From: Thermoleophilia bacterium
GTDB lineage: Bacteria > Actinomycetota > Thermoleophilia > Gaiellales > Gaiellaceae
Length of the DNA: 64,000 nucleotides
NCBI GenBank assembly: GCA_020845695.1
Contig: JADLFG010000019.1
Span: 1-64,000, forward strand
Reading direction: 5' to 3'
Shown here: positions 19,767 through 27,915 of the stretch, one piece after another
Position numbering within the stretch: the stretch's first letter is position 1
Layout: each line of letters begins with the position of its first letter
Position numbers and translations under genes: made by a program
The notes under the pieces: model-generated
Databases searched by the model: none
What the model was told of the DNA's origin: nothing
Seen by the model: the letters and a program-made list of their open reading frames with translations, nothing else

Positions 19767-20468
19767 TCAGAGGCCGGCCGCCCCGCGCTGCGCCGCGGCG
19801 ATGCGGTCGATCCCGGCGGCGGCAAGGTCGATCAGCTCGTCGAGCGCCGCGCGGGAGAAGGGCGCGCCCTCGGCTGTCGCCTGCACCTCGACGAGACGGC
19901 CGTCGGCGGTCATGACGACGTTCATGTCGACCTCCGCGCCGGCGTCCTCCCGGTAGTCGAGGTCGAGCAGCGCCTCCCCGCCGACGAGGCCGACCGAGAC
20001 GGCCGCGACCTGCCCGGAGGGAGGCGGCAGGCCGACCTTCGCCGCGGCGAGCGCGAGCGCCACCCAGGCGCCCGAGATCGCGGCCGTCCGCGTTCCCCCG
20101 TCCGCCTGGATCACGTCGCAGTCGAGCCAGACCGCTCGCTCCCCGAGCGCCCCGAGCTCGTATGCGGCGCGCAGCGAGCGCCCGATCAGGCGCTGGATCT
20201 CGACCGTGCGCGACTTCTGCTTCCCCGCGCTCGCCTCCCGCTGCGTGCGCGAGCCGGTCGAGGCCGGCAGCATCCCGTACTCGGCCGTGATCCAGCCCTG
20301 ACCTCTGCCCGCGAGCCAGCGGGGAACGCTCTCCTCGACGCTGGCGGTGCAGAGCACGCGGGTGCGGCCGAACGAGATCAGCGCCGAGCCGTGCGCCTGC
20401 TCGACGAAGCCCGGGACGATCTCGAGCGGGCGCAGCTCGTCGCGCCCACGCCCGCCCTCGCGCGCCAT
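19767..20468 (-). CDS. rph: Ribonuclease PH
   Basis: Phosphorolytic 3'-5' exoribonuclease that trims tRNA 3' ends. The 233 residues contain [41 protein letters not shown] and the phosphate-binding and catalytic segment [28 protein letters not shown], then [19 protein letters not shown]. All are diagnostic. ATG 20468 overlaps the murI stop by one base (TGATG). It is followed nine bases later by rdgB; rph-rdgB adjacency is common in Actinobacteria and Firmicutes. Confidence 0.97.
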   Translation of the reverse strand: MAREGGRGRDELRPLEIVPGFVEQAHGSALISFGRTRVLCTASVEESVPRWLAGRGQGWITAEYGMLPASTGSRTQREASAGKQKSRTVEIQRLIGRSLRAAYELGALGERAVWLDCDVIQADGGTRTAAISGAWVALALAAAKVGLPPPSGQVAAVSVGLVGGEALLDLDYREDAGAEVDMNVVMTADGRLVEVQATAEGAPFSRAALDELIDLAAAGIDRIAAAQRGAAGL

Positions 20469-21289
20469 CAGGCGGCCGCCCGCGCCAGGTCGGCGAGCTC
20501 GACCCGCTCAACACGCGCGAGCGGGAGCTGGAGGAAGCGCTCGCCGAGCGCGCGCAGCTCCCCGGGCTCGCCGGTCGTGAGAAACCGGTGGCTCCCGTCG
20601 CGGGCCGGATCGTTCTCGATCCCCTTCCGGGCGAGCGTCTCGGCGACCTCGCGCGCGGTCTCCTCGGCCGAGAACACGAGCGTCACCTCCCGACCGAACA
20701 CCCGCTCGAGCACCGGACGGATCAGCGGGTAATGCGTGCAACCGAGGATGACGGTGTCGACGCCGTCAGCCTTGAGCGGGGCCGCGTACTCCCGGACGGC
20801 CTCGACGAGCCGCGGATCGGCTCCCGGGCCGGCCTCGATCAGCGGCACGAGCGCGGGGCAGGCGACCTCGTGGACGTGAGCGCCCGCGTCGAGCGCGCGG
20901 ATCGCGCTCGTGTAGCGGCCGCTGCGCACGGTCGCCTCCGTCGCGAGCAGCCCGATCCGGCGGTTGCGGGTCGCCTGCACGGCCGCGCGTGCCTCCGGTG
21001 CGAGCACCCCGACGACCGGTACGGTCAGCCGCTCCTGGAGCGCGGGCAGCGCGGCCGCGGTCGCCGAGTTGCAGGCGGCGAGGATCAGCTTGACCCCCGC
21101 GGCCTCGAGGTAGGCGGCGATCTCGAGCGCGAAGCGGCGGATCTCGTGCGCGGCCCTCGGCCCGTACGGGCAGCGGGCGCCGTCGCCGAGGTAGACGAAA
21201 TCCTCGTGGGGCATCGTCACCAGACACTCGTGGAGCACGGTCAGCCCCCCGGCTCCCGAGTCGAACACGCCGACGGGACGCGCATCCAT
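20468..21289 (-). CDS. murI: Glutamate racemase
   Basis: Makes D-glutamate for peptidoglycan. The 273-residue enzyme has [13 protein letters not shown] at the N-terminus, the first catalytic Cys in LAACNSATA and the second in ILGCTHYPL, plus [16 protein letters not shown] 21289 gives the canonical N-terminus, and a perfect TACAAT -10 box ends eight bases before it, so the mRNA is probably leaderless. It heads the operon murI-rph-rdgB/Roadblock-small protein-pyrE and is divergent from pabB. Confidence 0.97.
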   Translation of the reverse strand: MDARPVGVFDSGAGGLTVLHECLVTMPHEDFVYLGDGARCPYGPRAAHEIRRFALEIAAYLEAAGVKLILAACNSATAAALPALQERLTVPVVGVLAPEARAAVQATRNRRIGLLATEATVRSGRYTSAIRALDAGAHVHEVACPALVPLIEAGPGADPRLVEAVREYAAPLKADGVDTVILGCTHYPLIRPVLERVFGREVTLVFSAEETAREVAETLARKGIENDPARDGSHRFLTTGEPGELRALGERFLQLPLARVERVELADLARAAA

Positions 21290-21297
21290 GACGGGCG

Positions 21298-21335
21298 ATT
21301 GTACGCGCGCGGCCGGCCCGCCCCCGCGGTAGCGT
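21298..21335. promoter_or_regulatory. Divergent leaderless promoters for murI and pabB
   Basis: TACAAT on the minus strand (21303-21298) ends eight bases before the murI ATG. TAGCGT on the plus strand (21330-21335) ends six bases before the pabB ATG. The two -10 boxes face away from each other within 38 bases, so their -35 regions must overlap and the two transcripts may compete. Confidence 0.6.
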
Positions 21336-21341
21336 AGGAGC

Positions 21342-22400
21342 ATGCTCGAGGTCCACGAGGCGGAAGGCGCGTTCGCCCGGATCGAGTCCTACCTGCGCTC
21401 CGCCGGCTTCTTCGAGGGCGGCGCCGCGGGCCTCAGCGCCGACCTCTACCTCGGCTACGGGCTCGGCCGGACGCTCAGGCGCGCTCCCTGGCCGGATCCG
21501 CCCGAGCCGTGCCCGCTGCCGCTCGCGGCCTGCCGCATCCGGCGTGCCGGCGACCCGCGGCCCGCGCCGGGGCCGTTCGCCGTCGGCAAGCTGCGGCCGA
21601 CCTGGAGCGAAGCCGAGCACGCCGCCGCGGTCGAGGCGGTGCGCGCGGCGATCGCGCGTGGCGACGTCTATCAGGTCAGCCTCGTCCAGCACCTCGAGGC
21701 GCCGTTCGCCGGCGATCCGGCCGGCCTCGCCCGCGCGCTCGCGCCGCTCGCGCCGCTCCACCCGCGCCCGCTGTCCGGCAGCGGCTGGACGATCGTCTCC
21801 GCCTCGCCCGAGCTCTTCCTCGCCCGTCGCGGCGAGCTCGTGTGGACGCGGCCGATCAAGGGGACGAGGCCGCTCGGGGACAGCGACGACCTGCTCGGCT
21901 CCGAGAAGGACGCCGCCGAGCACGTCATGATCGTCGACCTCGAGCGCAACGACCTCTCGCGCGTCTGCCGGCCGGGGACGGTCCGCTGGCCCGAGCTGAT
22001 GGGTGAGCACGCCCAGACCGGCGTCGTCCACCTGGTCTCGACCGTCGAGGGCCGACTGCTACCGGACGTCGGCTTCGCGGACCTGCTGGCCGCGACGTTC
22101 CCCGGCGGCTCCGTTACCGGCGCACCGAAGATCTCGGCGCTCGACCACATCGCCGCGCTCGAGCCCGTCGGCCGCGGCGCCTCGATGGGCGCGCTCGGCG
22201 TCGTCTGGCCCAACGGCGATCTCGACCTGGCGCTGACGATCAGGACGTTCGCCGTAGCCGGCGAGCGGATCCACCTCTGGGTCGGCGGCGGCATCGTCTG
22301 GGACTCCGACCCGCAGGCGGAGATCGAGGAGTCCTGGGTCAAGGCGCGGCCGCTCTTAGCCGCGATCGGTGCCCGGCGACCGGAGGCGGCGCGCGCGTGA
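21342..22400 (+). CDS. pabB: Aminodeoxychorismate synthase component I (chorismate-binding)
   Basis: Converts chorismate with ammonia to 4-amino-4-deoxychorismate for folate synthesis. The 352 residues include the chorismate-binding core: ARGDVYQVSLVQHLE, VWTRPIKGTRPLGDSDD, LIVDLERNDL-type MIVDLERNDLSRVC, FPGGSVTGAPKISALDHI and HLWVGGGIVWDSDP. It is about 100 residues shorter at the N-terminus than E. coli PabB. Isochorismate or anthranilate synthase activity is less likely because pabC overlaps its stop by four bases. ATG 21342 lies six bases after a TAGCGT box, so the mRNA is probably leaderless. Confidence 0.93.
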   Translation: MLEVHEAEGAFARIESYLRSAGFFEGGAAGLSADLYLGYGLGRTLRRAPWPDPPEPCPLPLAACRIRRAGDPRPAPGPFAVGKLRPTWSEAEHAAAVEAVRAAIARGDVYQVSLVQHLEAPFAGDPAGLARALAPLAPLHPRPLSGSGWTIVSASPELFLARRGELVWTRPIKGTRPLGDSDDLLGSEKDAAEHVMIVDLERNDLSRVCRPGTVRWPELMGEHAQTGVVHLVSTVEGRLLPDVGFADLLAATFPGGSVTGAPKISALDHIAALEPVGRGASMGALGVVWPNGDLDLALTIRTFAVAGERIHLWVGGGIVWDSDPQAEIEESWVKARPLLAAIGARRPEAARA

Positions 22401-23260
22401 CCGTGCTCGCGATCGCGATCCGGGACCGCGGCCTCGTCGACCCCGACGACCCCGCCCTGCACGTGGACGACGTCGGCCTGCTGCGCGGGCGAGCCGCGTT
22501 CGAGACGATGCGGGTCTACGCGGGCCGCCCGTTCGCGCTCGGTGAGCACCTCGACCGACTGGCGGCTTCCGCCGCCCGGATCGACCTGCCCCCCGTGGGG
22601 AAGGACGAGCTCGAGCGGCTGGCCGCGACGGCGCTCACCGCGGCCGGCACCGGCGACTGCGTGCTCCGGCTCTACTGGACCGGCGGGCGCGAGGGTGCCG
22701 GACGGGCGGAGGCGTTCGCGCTCGTCAGCCCGCTCCCGGGCGGCTACGACGAGCTGCGGGCGCGCGGGCTCAAGCTGATCTCGCTCCAGCTCGCGATCGA
22801 CGCTCGGCTGCGTGCGTCCTCGCCGTGGCTGCTCGGGGGCGTCAAGTCGACGAGCTACGCCGTCAACATGGCGGCCGAGGCGGAGGCACGCCGCCGCGGC
22901 GCCGACGACGCGCTGTTCGTGGCGAGCGACGGCACGGTGCTCGAGGGGCCGGTCACGAACGTCTGGTGGCGCGAGGGTGACGTCCTGCTCACGCCCGCGC
23001 TCGAGCTGGGAATCCTGGCGGGCGTCACCCGCTCCCAGATCCTGCGCTCGGCCGCCGCGCTCGGCTACCGGATCGAGGAGGGCTGGTATCCACTCGAGCG
23101 CCTCGCCGGCGCCGAGGAGGTGTTCACATCCTCGTCGGTCAGGGAGATCATGCCGGTCGTCGCGCTCGACGGCCGCCCGGCGGGCGGGGGTGCGCCCGGC
23201 CCCGCGGCCAGCGAGCTCCAGGCGGCGCTGCGCCGGGAGGCTGCGAGCGCCGCCGGCTAG
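22397..23260 (+). CDS. pabC: 4-amino-4-deoxychorismate lyase (class IV aminotransferase fold)
   Basis: PLP enzyme that releases pyruvate from aminodeoxychorismate to give p-aminobenzoate. The 287 residues contain LLRGRAAFETMRVYAGRPFALGEHLDRL, the Schiff-base Lys in LGGVKSTSYAVNM, EGPVTNVWW and FTSSSVREIMPVV. The sequence also resembles D-amino acid and branched-chain aminotransferases, but the overlap with pabB (GTGA, 22397-22400) decides for PabC. Its TAG stop forms the first three bases of the TAGACT promoter box of the next gene. Confidence 0.9.
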   Translation: MTVLAIAIRDRGLVDPDDPALHVDDVGLLRGRAAFETMRVYAGRPFALGEHLDRLAASAARIDLPPVGKDELERLAATALTAAGTGDCVLRLYWTGGREGAGRAEAFALVSPLPGGYDELRARGLKLISLQLAIDARLRASSPWLLGGVKSTSYAVNMAAEAEARRRGADDALFVASDGTVLEGPVTNVWWREGDVLLTPALELGILAGVTRSQILRSAAALGYRIEEGWYPLERLAGAEEVFTSSSVREIMPVVALDGRPAGGGAPGPAASELQAALRREAASAAG

Positions 23261-23263
23261 ACT
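23258..23263 (+). promoter_or_regulatory. TAGACT -10 box that contains the pabC stop codon
   Basis: TAGACT begins with the TAG stop of pabC and ends eight bases before the GTG start of the amidotransferase gene. A leaderless transcript would start close to that GTG. The same hexamer occurs at leaderless distance before the adenosine deaminase gene. Confidence 0.5.
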
Positions 23264-23271
23264 CGGACGCG

Positions 23272-23997
23272 GTGCAGATCCTCGCGCTGATCCACGAGGA
23301 CGGACCCTGCAGCGGCGTCTTCGCCGAGGCCGCGGCCGAGCGCGGCGACGAGATCGAGGAGTGGAGCGTCGCGCTCGGGGTGCCGCCGCCGCGGCCGCTC
23401 GACGAGTACGGCGCCGTGCTCGCGTTCGGCGGGGCGATGCACACGCACGAGGAGCACTACCACCCGTGGCTGCGCGAGGAGAACCTGCTCCTGCAGCGGT
23501 TCCTCGATCTCGGCGTGCCGCTGCTCGGCATCTGCCTCGGCGGTCAGCTGATCGCCAAGGCCGTTCACACCCCGGTTACGAAGGCTCCCGAGCCCGAGAT
23601 CGGCTGGTTCCCGGTCGAGCTCCTGCCGGCGGCGGCGGACGACCCGGTGCTGGGGAGGCTGCCGCGCAGCTTCGTCGCCTACCAGTGGCACCACTACCGC
23701 TTCGACCTGCCGGGCGGCGCGGAGCTGCTCGCGCGCAGCCCGGTCTGCCACCAGGCCTACCGGCTCGGCGACCGGGTCTGGGGGCTCCAGTTCCACTGCG
23801 AGGTGACGCGGGAGCTCGTGCTCAAGTGGTGCGACGAGTTCGAGGCCGACCCGGACCACGACCCGACCGGCTACGACGGAGCGAGCATGCGCGCGGGTAT
23901 CGACGCCCACATCGACCGCTGGAACGAGATCGGCCGGGAGATCTGCACCCGCTTCCTCCAGGTCGCCGAGCGGGTGCGCCAGCCCGCGGGCGTCTAG
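23272..23997 (+). CDS. Class I glutamine amidotransferase-like protein
   Basis: A 241-residue stand-alone GATase domain that probably releases ammonia from glutamine. The nucleophile is in LLGICLGGQLIAKA and the His/Glu pair in QFHCEVTRE. It resembles the GMP-synthase-like stand-alone amidotransferases of Actinobacteria more than PabA/TrpG. Directly behind pabB-pabC, it is a candidate ammonia donor for PabB because no pabA is visible, but this is inference. The start is GTG behind a TAGACT box. Its stop and that of the convergent GST-like gene share the bases CTAG (23994-23997). Confidence 0.88.
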   Translation: MQILALIHEDGPCSGVFAEAAAERGDEIEEWSVALGVPPPRPLDEYGAVLAFGGAMHTHEEHYHPWLREENLLLQRFLDLGVPLLGICLGGQLIAKAVHTPVTKAPEPEIGWFPVELLPAAADDPVLGRLPRSFVAYQWHHYRFDLPGGAELLARSPVCHQAYRLGDRVWGLQFHCEVTRELVLKWCDEFEADPDHDPTGYDGASMRAGIDAHIDRWNEIGREICTRFLQVAERVRQPAGV

Positions 23998-24584
23998 GGA
24001 GAGAGCGTCGCGACGACGTCCCGCTCGGCGGCGATCGCGGGCCGCTCGAGCAGTCCCGCGAGCCAGTCCGAGAGCGCCCGGTACTCCTCCAGGTCGGCGC
24101 CGAGCAGCGCCTCGGCGCGTAGCACCCAGGGAACGTAGGCGATGTCGGCGAGCGTGTAGGAGTCGCCGGCGACGAACGGGCTCGCGGCGAGCCGCTCGTC
24201 GAGCGCGGCGAGCGCGCCCGCGAGGCGCTCGGCGGAGCCGTCCGCACGCCCGCGGTAGAGGTCGTAGTACGGATCGCCGAGCCGTTCCGAGAAGCGCTCG
24301 ATCGCGAGCCGGACGAGCGCGCGGCTGCCCGGATCGGGCGGCATCAGAGCCGGCTCCGGGTGCAGCTCCTCGAGGTACTCCATGATCACGGAGGACTCGG
24401 GGACGACGAGCAGTCCCTGCTCGAGCACCGGCACCCGCCCGTCCGGCGGGTTCAGCTCGCGAATGAAGGCGGGCCGCTCGTCGAGGCCGACGGGCACGGT
24501 CTCCACGGGCACGCCTTTCTCGGCAAGCACGATCCGCACGCGAGCGCAGTACGGGCAGCGGGCAGCGTCGTAGAGGGTCGGCAT
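23994..24584 (-). CDS. Glutathione S-transferase-like protein
   Basis: A 196-residue two-domain protein. The N-terminal thioredoxin-like domain starts MPTLYDAARCPYCARVRIVL with a CPYC motif and includes VPVLEQGLLVVPESSVIMEYLEE (substrate-binding cis-Pro and ES motif). The all-helical C-terminal domain has SPFVAGDSYTLADIAYVPWVLR. It fits the SspA/GST-N superfamily. Since Actinobacteria generally lack glutathione, the thiol partner is uncertain. ATG 24584 has a TAGGAT box ending seven bases upstream. It is divergent from the gamma-glutamyltransferase gene, a plausible thiol-metabolism pairing. Confidence 0.9.
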   Translation of the reverse strand: MPTLYDAARCPYCARVRIVLAEKGVPVETVPVGLDERPAFIRELNPPDGRVPVLEQGLLVVPESSVIMEYLEELHPEPALMPPDPGSRALVRLAIERFSERLGDPYYDLYRGRADGSAERLAGALAALDERLAASPFVAGDSYTLADIAYVPWVLRAEALLGADLEEYRALSDWLAGLLERPAIAAERDVVATLSP

Positions 24585-24591
24585 CGGGCCG

Positions 24592-24614
24592 ATCCTAGCC
24601 GGCCGCTCTACGAT
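24592..24614. promoter_or_regulatory. Divergent leaderless promoters, GST-like and GGT genes
   Basis: Minus-strand TAGGAT (24597-24592) ends seven bases before the GST-like ATG, and plus-strand TACGAT (24609-24614) ends nine bases before the GGT ATG. The two boxes are 11 bases apart. Confidence 0.55.
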
Positions 24615-24623
24615 GCCGGCGCG

Positions 24624-26063
24624 ATGCCCCTCCGCTTCGCCCCCGGGCGCCCCCCCGCCGTCGCGGCCGGCGGGATGGTCGCGACCAGCCAGCCGCTCGC
24701 CACCCGCGCCGGCCTGCGGATGCTCGAGCGCGGCGGGAACGCGGCGGACGCAACGCTCGCCGCGGCAGCGGTCCTGTGCGTGACCGAGCCGATGTCGACC
24801 GGGATCGGGGGCGACTGCTTCGCCCTCGTCTGGCAGGACGGCAAGCCGGTCGGCCTCGACGCTGCCGGTCCGGCTCCGCTGGGCGCGGAGCCCCTCGCCG
24901 CCGTGGAGGAGCGCGGCCCCCGCTCGATCACGGTGCCGGGAGCGGTCGGCGGCTGGGCCGCGCTCGCCGAGCGGTTCGGCCGCCTCGGCCTCGACGCGTG
25001 CCTCGCGGACGCGATCGCCGTGGCGGAGCGCGGCTTCGCCGTGGGCCGGATCACCGCGGCTGCCTGGGCGGCGCCAGACACGGCCGCGCCGCGCGAGCTC
25101 GGGCCCGTGCCCCGGCCCGGCCGGATCGTCCGTCTGCCCGAGCTCGCCGTGACGCTGCGCGGAATCGCGGAGTCCGGTCCGGCCGCGTTCTACGACGGCC
25201 CGGTCGCGGAGGCGGTGTGCGCCGCAAGCTGGCTCGAGCGCGAGGATCTGAGCGGCTACTTGCCGCGCTGGGTCGAGCCGCTGCGGATCGGCTACCGCGG
25301 CCACGAGGTGCTCGAGCTGCCGCCGCCGACCCAGGGGGTGGTCGCGCTCGAGGCGCTGGGGCTGCTCGAGGGGCTCGAGCCGGCGCTCGAGACGAGGATC
25401 GCCTGCGCGAGCCTCGCGCTCGAGGACGGCCTCGCCCGCGTGCGCGACGGGGCGGACGTGAGCGAGCTGCTCGATCCGGCCCGGCTCGCGCGCAGGCGCG
25501 GAGCCCGGCCCGGTTGCGTCGCCGAGCCCCCGGGCGGGACGGTCTACCTCTGCGCCGTGGACGAGGAACGGATGGCCGTGTCGTTCATCCAGAGCCTCTA
25601 CTACGGCTTCGGCTCGGGGGTGGTGGCGCCGGGGACGGGAGTCGTGCTGCAAAACCGGGGCGCGTGCTTCTCGGTCGGCGGGCGTGTCGAGCCGGGGCGG
25701 CGGCCCTACCACACGATCATCCCCGGGATGCTCGTCCGCGACGGGGCGCTGGCCGGGCCCTTCGGGGTGATGGGAGGGTTCATCCAGGCGCAGGCGCACC
25801 TCCAGCTCGTGTCGGCCCTCGTCGACGAGGGACTCGACCCGCAGGCCGCGCTCGACCGACCCCGGTTTCGGGTCGACGGGGACTCCGTCCGCCTCGAGGA
25901 GGGGCTGTGGCCGCACGCGGGCCGGCTCGAGCGGCTCGGCCACCGCGTCGTGCCCGACCCCGACACGCCGTCGTTCGGTGGCGGGCAGGCGATCCTCGTC
26001 GAGGGCGAGACCCTGGTCGGCGGCTCGGACGCGCGCAAGGACGGCTACGCGGCCGGCTGGTAG
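24624..26063 (+). CDS. Gamma-glutamyltransferase family protein
   Basis: N-terminal-nucleophile hydrolase/transferase of 479 residues. The family start MVATSQPLATRAGLRMLERGGNAADA is seen at residue 19, then VTEPMSTGIGGDCFALVWQDGK. The predicted self-cleavage site is the Thr of GGTVYLCAVDEE, followed by MAVSFIQSLYYGFGSGVV, and RRPYHTIIPGMLVRDG forms part of the active site. No obvious signal peptide is present, and it is shorter than E. coli GGT (580), as in the cephalosporin-acylase-like subgroup, so a cytoplasmic role on small gamma-glutamyl or amide compounds is possible. Its TAG stop lies inside a dispersed repeat. Confidence 0.9.
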   Translation: MPLRFAPGRPPAVAAGGMVATSQPLATRAGLRMLERGGNAADATLAAAAVLCVTEPMSTGIGGDCFALVWQDGKPVGLDAAGPAPLGAEPLAAVEERGPRSITVPGAVGGWAALAERFGRLGLDACLADAIAVAERGFAVGRITAAAWAAPDTAAPRELGPVPRPGRIVRLPELAVTLRGIAESGPAAFYDGPVAEAVCAASWLEREDLSGYLPRWVEPLRIGYRGHEVLELPPPTQGVVALEALGLLEGLEPALETRIACASLALEDGLARVRDGADVSELLDPARLARRRGARPGCVAEPPGGTVYLCAVDEERMAVSFIQSLYYGFGSGVVAPGTGVVLQNRGACFSVGGRVEPGRRPYHTIIPGMLVRDGALAGPFGVMGGFIQAQAHLQLVSALVDEGLDPQAALDRPRFRVDGDSVRLEEGLWPHAGRLERLGHRVVPDPDTPSFGGGQAILVEGETLVGGSDARKDGYAAGW

Positions 26064-26086
26064 GGGCGGGACCTATCCCGCCCTGG
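26060..26086. repeat. Dispersed palindromic repeat, copy 1
   Basis: GTAGGGGCGGGAC and TATCCCGCCCTGG form an imperfect palindrome that begins within the last codons of the GGT gene and supplies its TAG stop. Related copies occur at 26113-26139, 61184-61208 and, inverted, at 61242-61265. Confidence 0.65.
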
Positions 26087-26112
26087 AGGTCACGCCGAAG
26101 CGCCGCCGGCTC

Positions 26113-26139
26113 GTGGGGGCGGGACTTGTCCCGCCCTGA
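26113..26139. repeat. Dispersed palindromic repeat, copy 2
   Basis: GTGGGGGCGGGAC and TTGTCCCGCCCTGA repeat the copy 53 bases upstream with few changes. Between copies 1 and 2, and up to 26222, there is no coding potential. The pair lies between convergent genes and could act as a terminator or be a REP-like element. Confidence 0.65.
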
Positions 26140-26222
26140 GGGCGTCCCGCCCGAGACGACCCTGGCGCCGCCGCAACCGAGCCCGACCGGCGGTCTCCGG
26201 TCGAGCGGCGGGAGCGACCGGG

Positions 26223-27239
26223 CTAGCGGTCGAGCAGGATCGCGCCCGCGAGCTCCCGGGCGCCCGCGTAGCCGTGCGCCGCCCCCTCGACGCCCAGCAG
26301 CGCCGCAAGCCGGGCGAGCAGCTCCGGCGCCGGCGGCAGCTCGGCCGGGCTCGCGGCCGTTCGCGCGGTCTCGCGGACGCGCGCCGGGTCGGCTCCGGTC
26401 AGGCGGGCGAGCACGGTCGGGTTGGCGCCGAGCGCGATCACGTCCCCCGGCGGCAAGGGGCCGTGGTACTCGGGCACGGACAGGTACTCGTCGACGACGC
26501 TGCCCCGCTCGAAGAGGACGTAGCGGACGGCCTCGCCCTCCTCGATGCCGATCGCGAGCACGACCGCGCCCATCCGGTCGGACAGCTCGAGCGCGAGCCG
26601 CCGCAACATCGCCGGCTCCCGGTCGCAGAGCTCGTCGTAGACGGCGGTCCAGCCGTTCCGCGGCGGCGCCACCGCGCTCCCCCGCGAACCGCCGGGCAGG
26701 CGGGGCACGAACCGGGCGACCGCGCGGGCGACCGCGTCGGCGTCGTCGGTCTGGACGTGGATCGAGCCGAGCGACTCGCCCCGCGCGCCGGGCTCGAGCC
26801 GCGGCCGGAGCTCGTCGAGGGCGCAGACGAGGTTCAGGGACTCCTCCCCGAAACCGAGCCGCCGGTAGACGGCACGGGCGTCGACGTTCGTGGTCAGCAC
26901 CTCGAGCGTCATGTGCTCCGCGCCGCCCGCACGAGCCCAGTCGACGACGCCGGCAAGCAGCGCCTTCGCGAGCCCGCGCCGACGGGCGAACGGGCGCACG
27001 TAGATGTCGCTCAGATAGCAGATCCGCGGCGGCTCGAGCCGGGCGAGCGCGTAGCCGGCCGGCTCGCCGTCGACCTCGGCGACCAGTGCGAGGCCCCGCT
27101 CGAGGTAATCCGGGATCTCCTCGAGCTCCCGGTCGAGCCCACCCTCGCGGTGGGGTGGCTCCGGCACCTCGGCCTCGAACTCGGTCAGGAGCTCGCGCAG
27201 GACGGGCAGGTCGCCGCGCGACGCCCGCCGGACGGTCAC
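26223..27239 (-). CDS. GNAT N-acetyltransferase with extra C-terminal domain
   Basis: 338 residues. The first 150 form a GCN5-type acetyltransferase: VTVRRASRGDLPVLRELL, then YLSDIYVRPFARRRGLAKALLAGVVDWAR (acetyl-CoA-binding R/QxxGxG/A loop) and LEVLTTNVDARAVYRRLGF. The remaining 190 residues are unfamiliar: LGSIHVQTDDADAVARAVARFVP, WTAVYDELCDREPAMLRRLALELSDRMGAVVLAIGIEEGEAVRYVLFERG. This looks like a globular sensor-type module. The GTG start overlaps the phosphatase stop by four bases, so the two are coupled. The substrate is unknown. Confidence 0.85.
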   Translation of the reverse strand: MTVRRASRGDLPVLRELLTEFEAEVPEPPHREGGLDRELEEIPDYLERGLALVAEVDGEPAGYALARLEPPRICYLSDIYVRPFARRRGLAKALLAGVVDWARAGGAEHMTLEVLTTNVDARAVYRRLGFGEESLNLVCALDELRPRLEPGARGESLGSIHVQTDDADAVARAVARFVPRLPGGSRGSAVAPPRNGWTAVYDELCDREPAMLRRLALELSDRMGAVVLAIGIEEGEAVRYVLFERGSVVDEYLSVPEYHGPLPPGDVIALGANPTVLARLTGADPARVRETARTAASPAELPPAPELLARLAALLGVEGAAHGYAGARELAGAILLDR

Positions 27240-27880
27240 GCCAGCCCCGCCCGCTCGATACCGGCAGCGACGTCGAAGAAGTCCGAGAACGGCGTGAACG
27301 GCACGCCCTTCTCCTCGAGGTAGGCGGCGAGGCCGCGGCGCGCGAACACGAGGTCGGAGGCCTCGGCGCCGCAGCGGTCGGAGACCCCGTCGCCGACGTA
27401 GACCGCGATCGAGCCGTTCGCCTCGGCCAGGACGGCGGCCCGCTTGCACGGCTCGCCGCAGACCGGGCACGGCGTCTCGTCGCGAAACGAGACGCGCCAG
27501 CCGGCGGGATCGGGATCGACCGCGTTCGCGAGCAGCTCGAGGCCGTCGAGGCCCTCCCGGTCGAGCACGGGCTCGATCAGCTCGCGGAAACCGCTCGAGA
27601 GGACGACGAAGCGCCAGCCGCGCTCGCGGGCGCTCGCGACGAGCTCCCGGAAGCCGGGCCGGATCGCCGCGTGCTCGAGCGTCCAGCCGACGACGTCGGC
27701 GAGGGGTGCGCGCACCGGCTCGAACTCGAGCCGCAGCACGTCGTGGAGCGTGAGGCGGTTCTCGTCGAGGCCGCGGTCGACCTCGGCATACACCTCGGGA
27801 TCGCCGAACGTCTGCGCGATCGCGTCGAGCAGATCGTGCTCGGTGATGGTGCCGTCGAAGTCGACGAAGAGCGTGACCAC
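27236..27880 (-). CDS. HAD-superfamily phosphatase, MtnX/SerB-like
   Basis: A 214-residue phosphatase. The nucleophile motif is VTLFVDFDGTITEHDLLD (DxDGT), followed by VLSSGFRELIEPVL (motif II Ser), a lysine in PCKRAAVL, and VYVGDGVSDRCGAEASDLVFAR (motif IV GDGxSD). Two cysteine pairs in TPCPVCGEPCK suggest a zinc knuckle, as in MtnX-like enzymes. Serine or methylthiopentenyl phosphate are family substrates. GTG 27880 lies nine bases after a TATCCT box and is preferred over an upstream in-frame start. It is co-transcribed with the GNAT gene and divergent from the nitrilase. Confidence 0.88.
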   Translation of the reverse strand: MVTLFVDFDGTITEHDLLDAIAQTFGDPEVYAEVDRGLDENRLTLHDVLRLEFEPVRAPLADVVGWTLEHAAIRPGFRELVASARERGWRFVVLSSGFRELIEPVLDREGLDGLELLANAVDPDPAGWRVSFRDETPCPVCGEPCKRAAVLAEANGSIAVYVGDGVSDRCGAEASDLVFARRGLAAYLEEKGVPFTPFSDFFDVAAGIERAGLA

Positions 27881-27889
27881 AGCACGGCC

Positions 27890-27908
27890 AGGATAGATGG
27901 CGCACAAT
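27890..27908. promoter_or_regulatory. Divergent leaderless promoters, phosphatase and nitrilase
   Basis: Minus-strand TATCCT (27895-27890) ends nine bases before the phosphatase GTG, and plus-strand CACAAT (27903-27908) ends seven bases before the nitrilase GTG at 27916. Only seven bases separate the boxes. Confidence 0.5.
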
Positions 27909-27915
27909 GGGGCCC

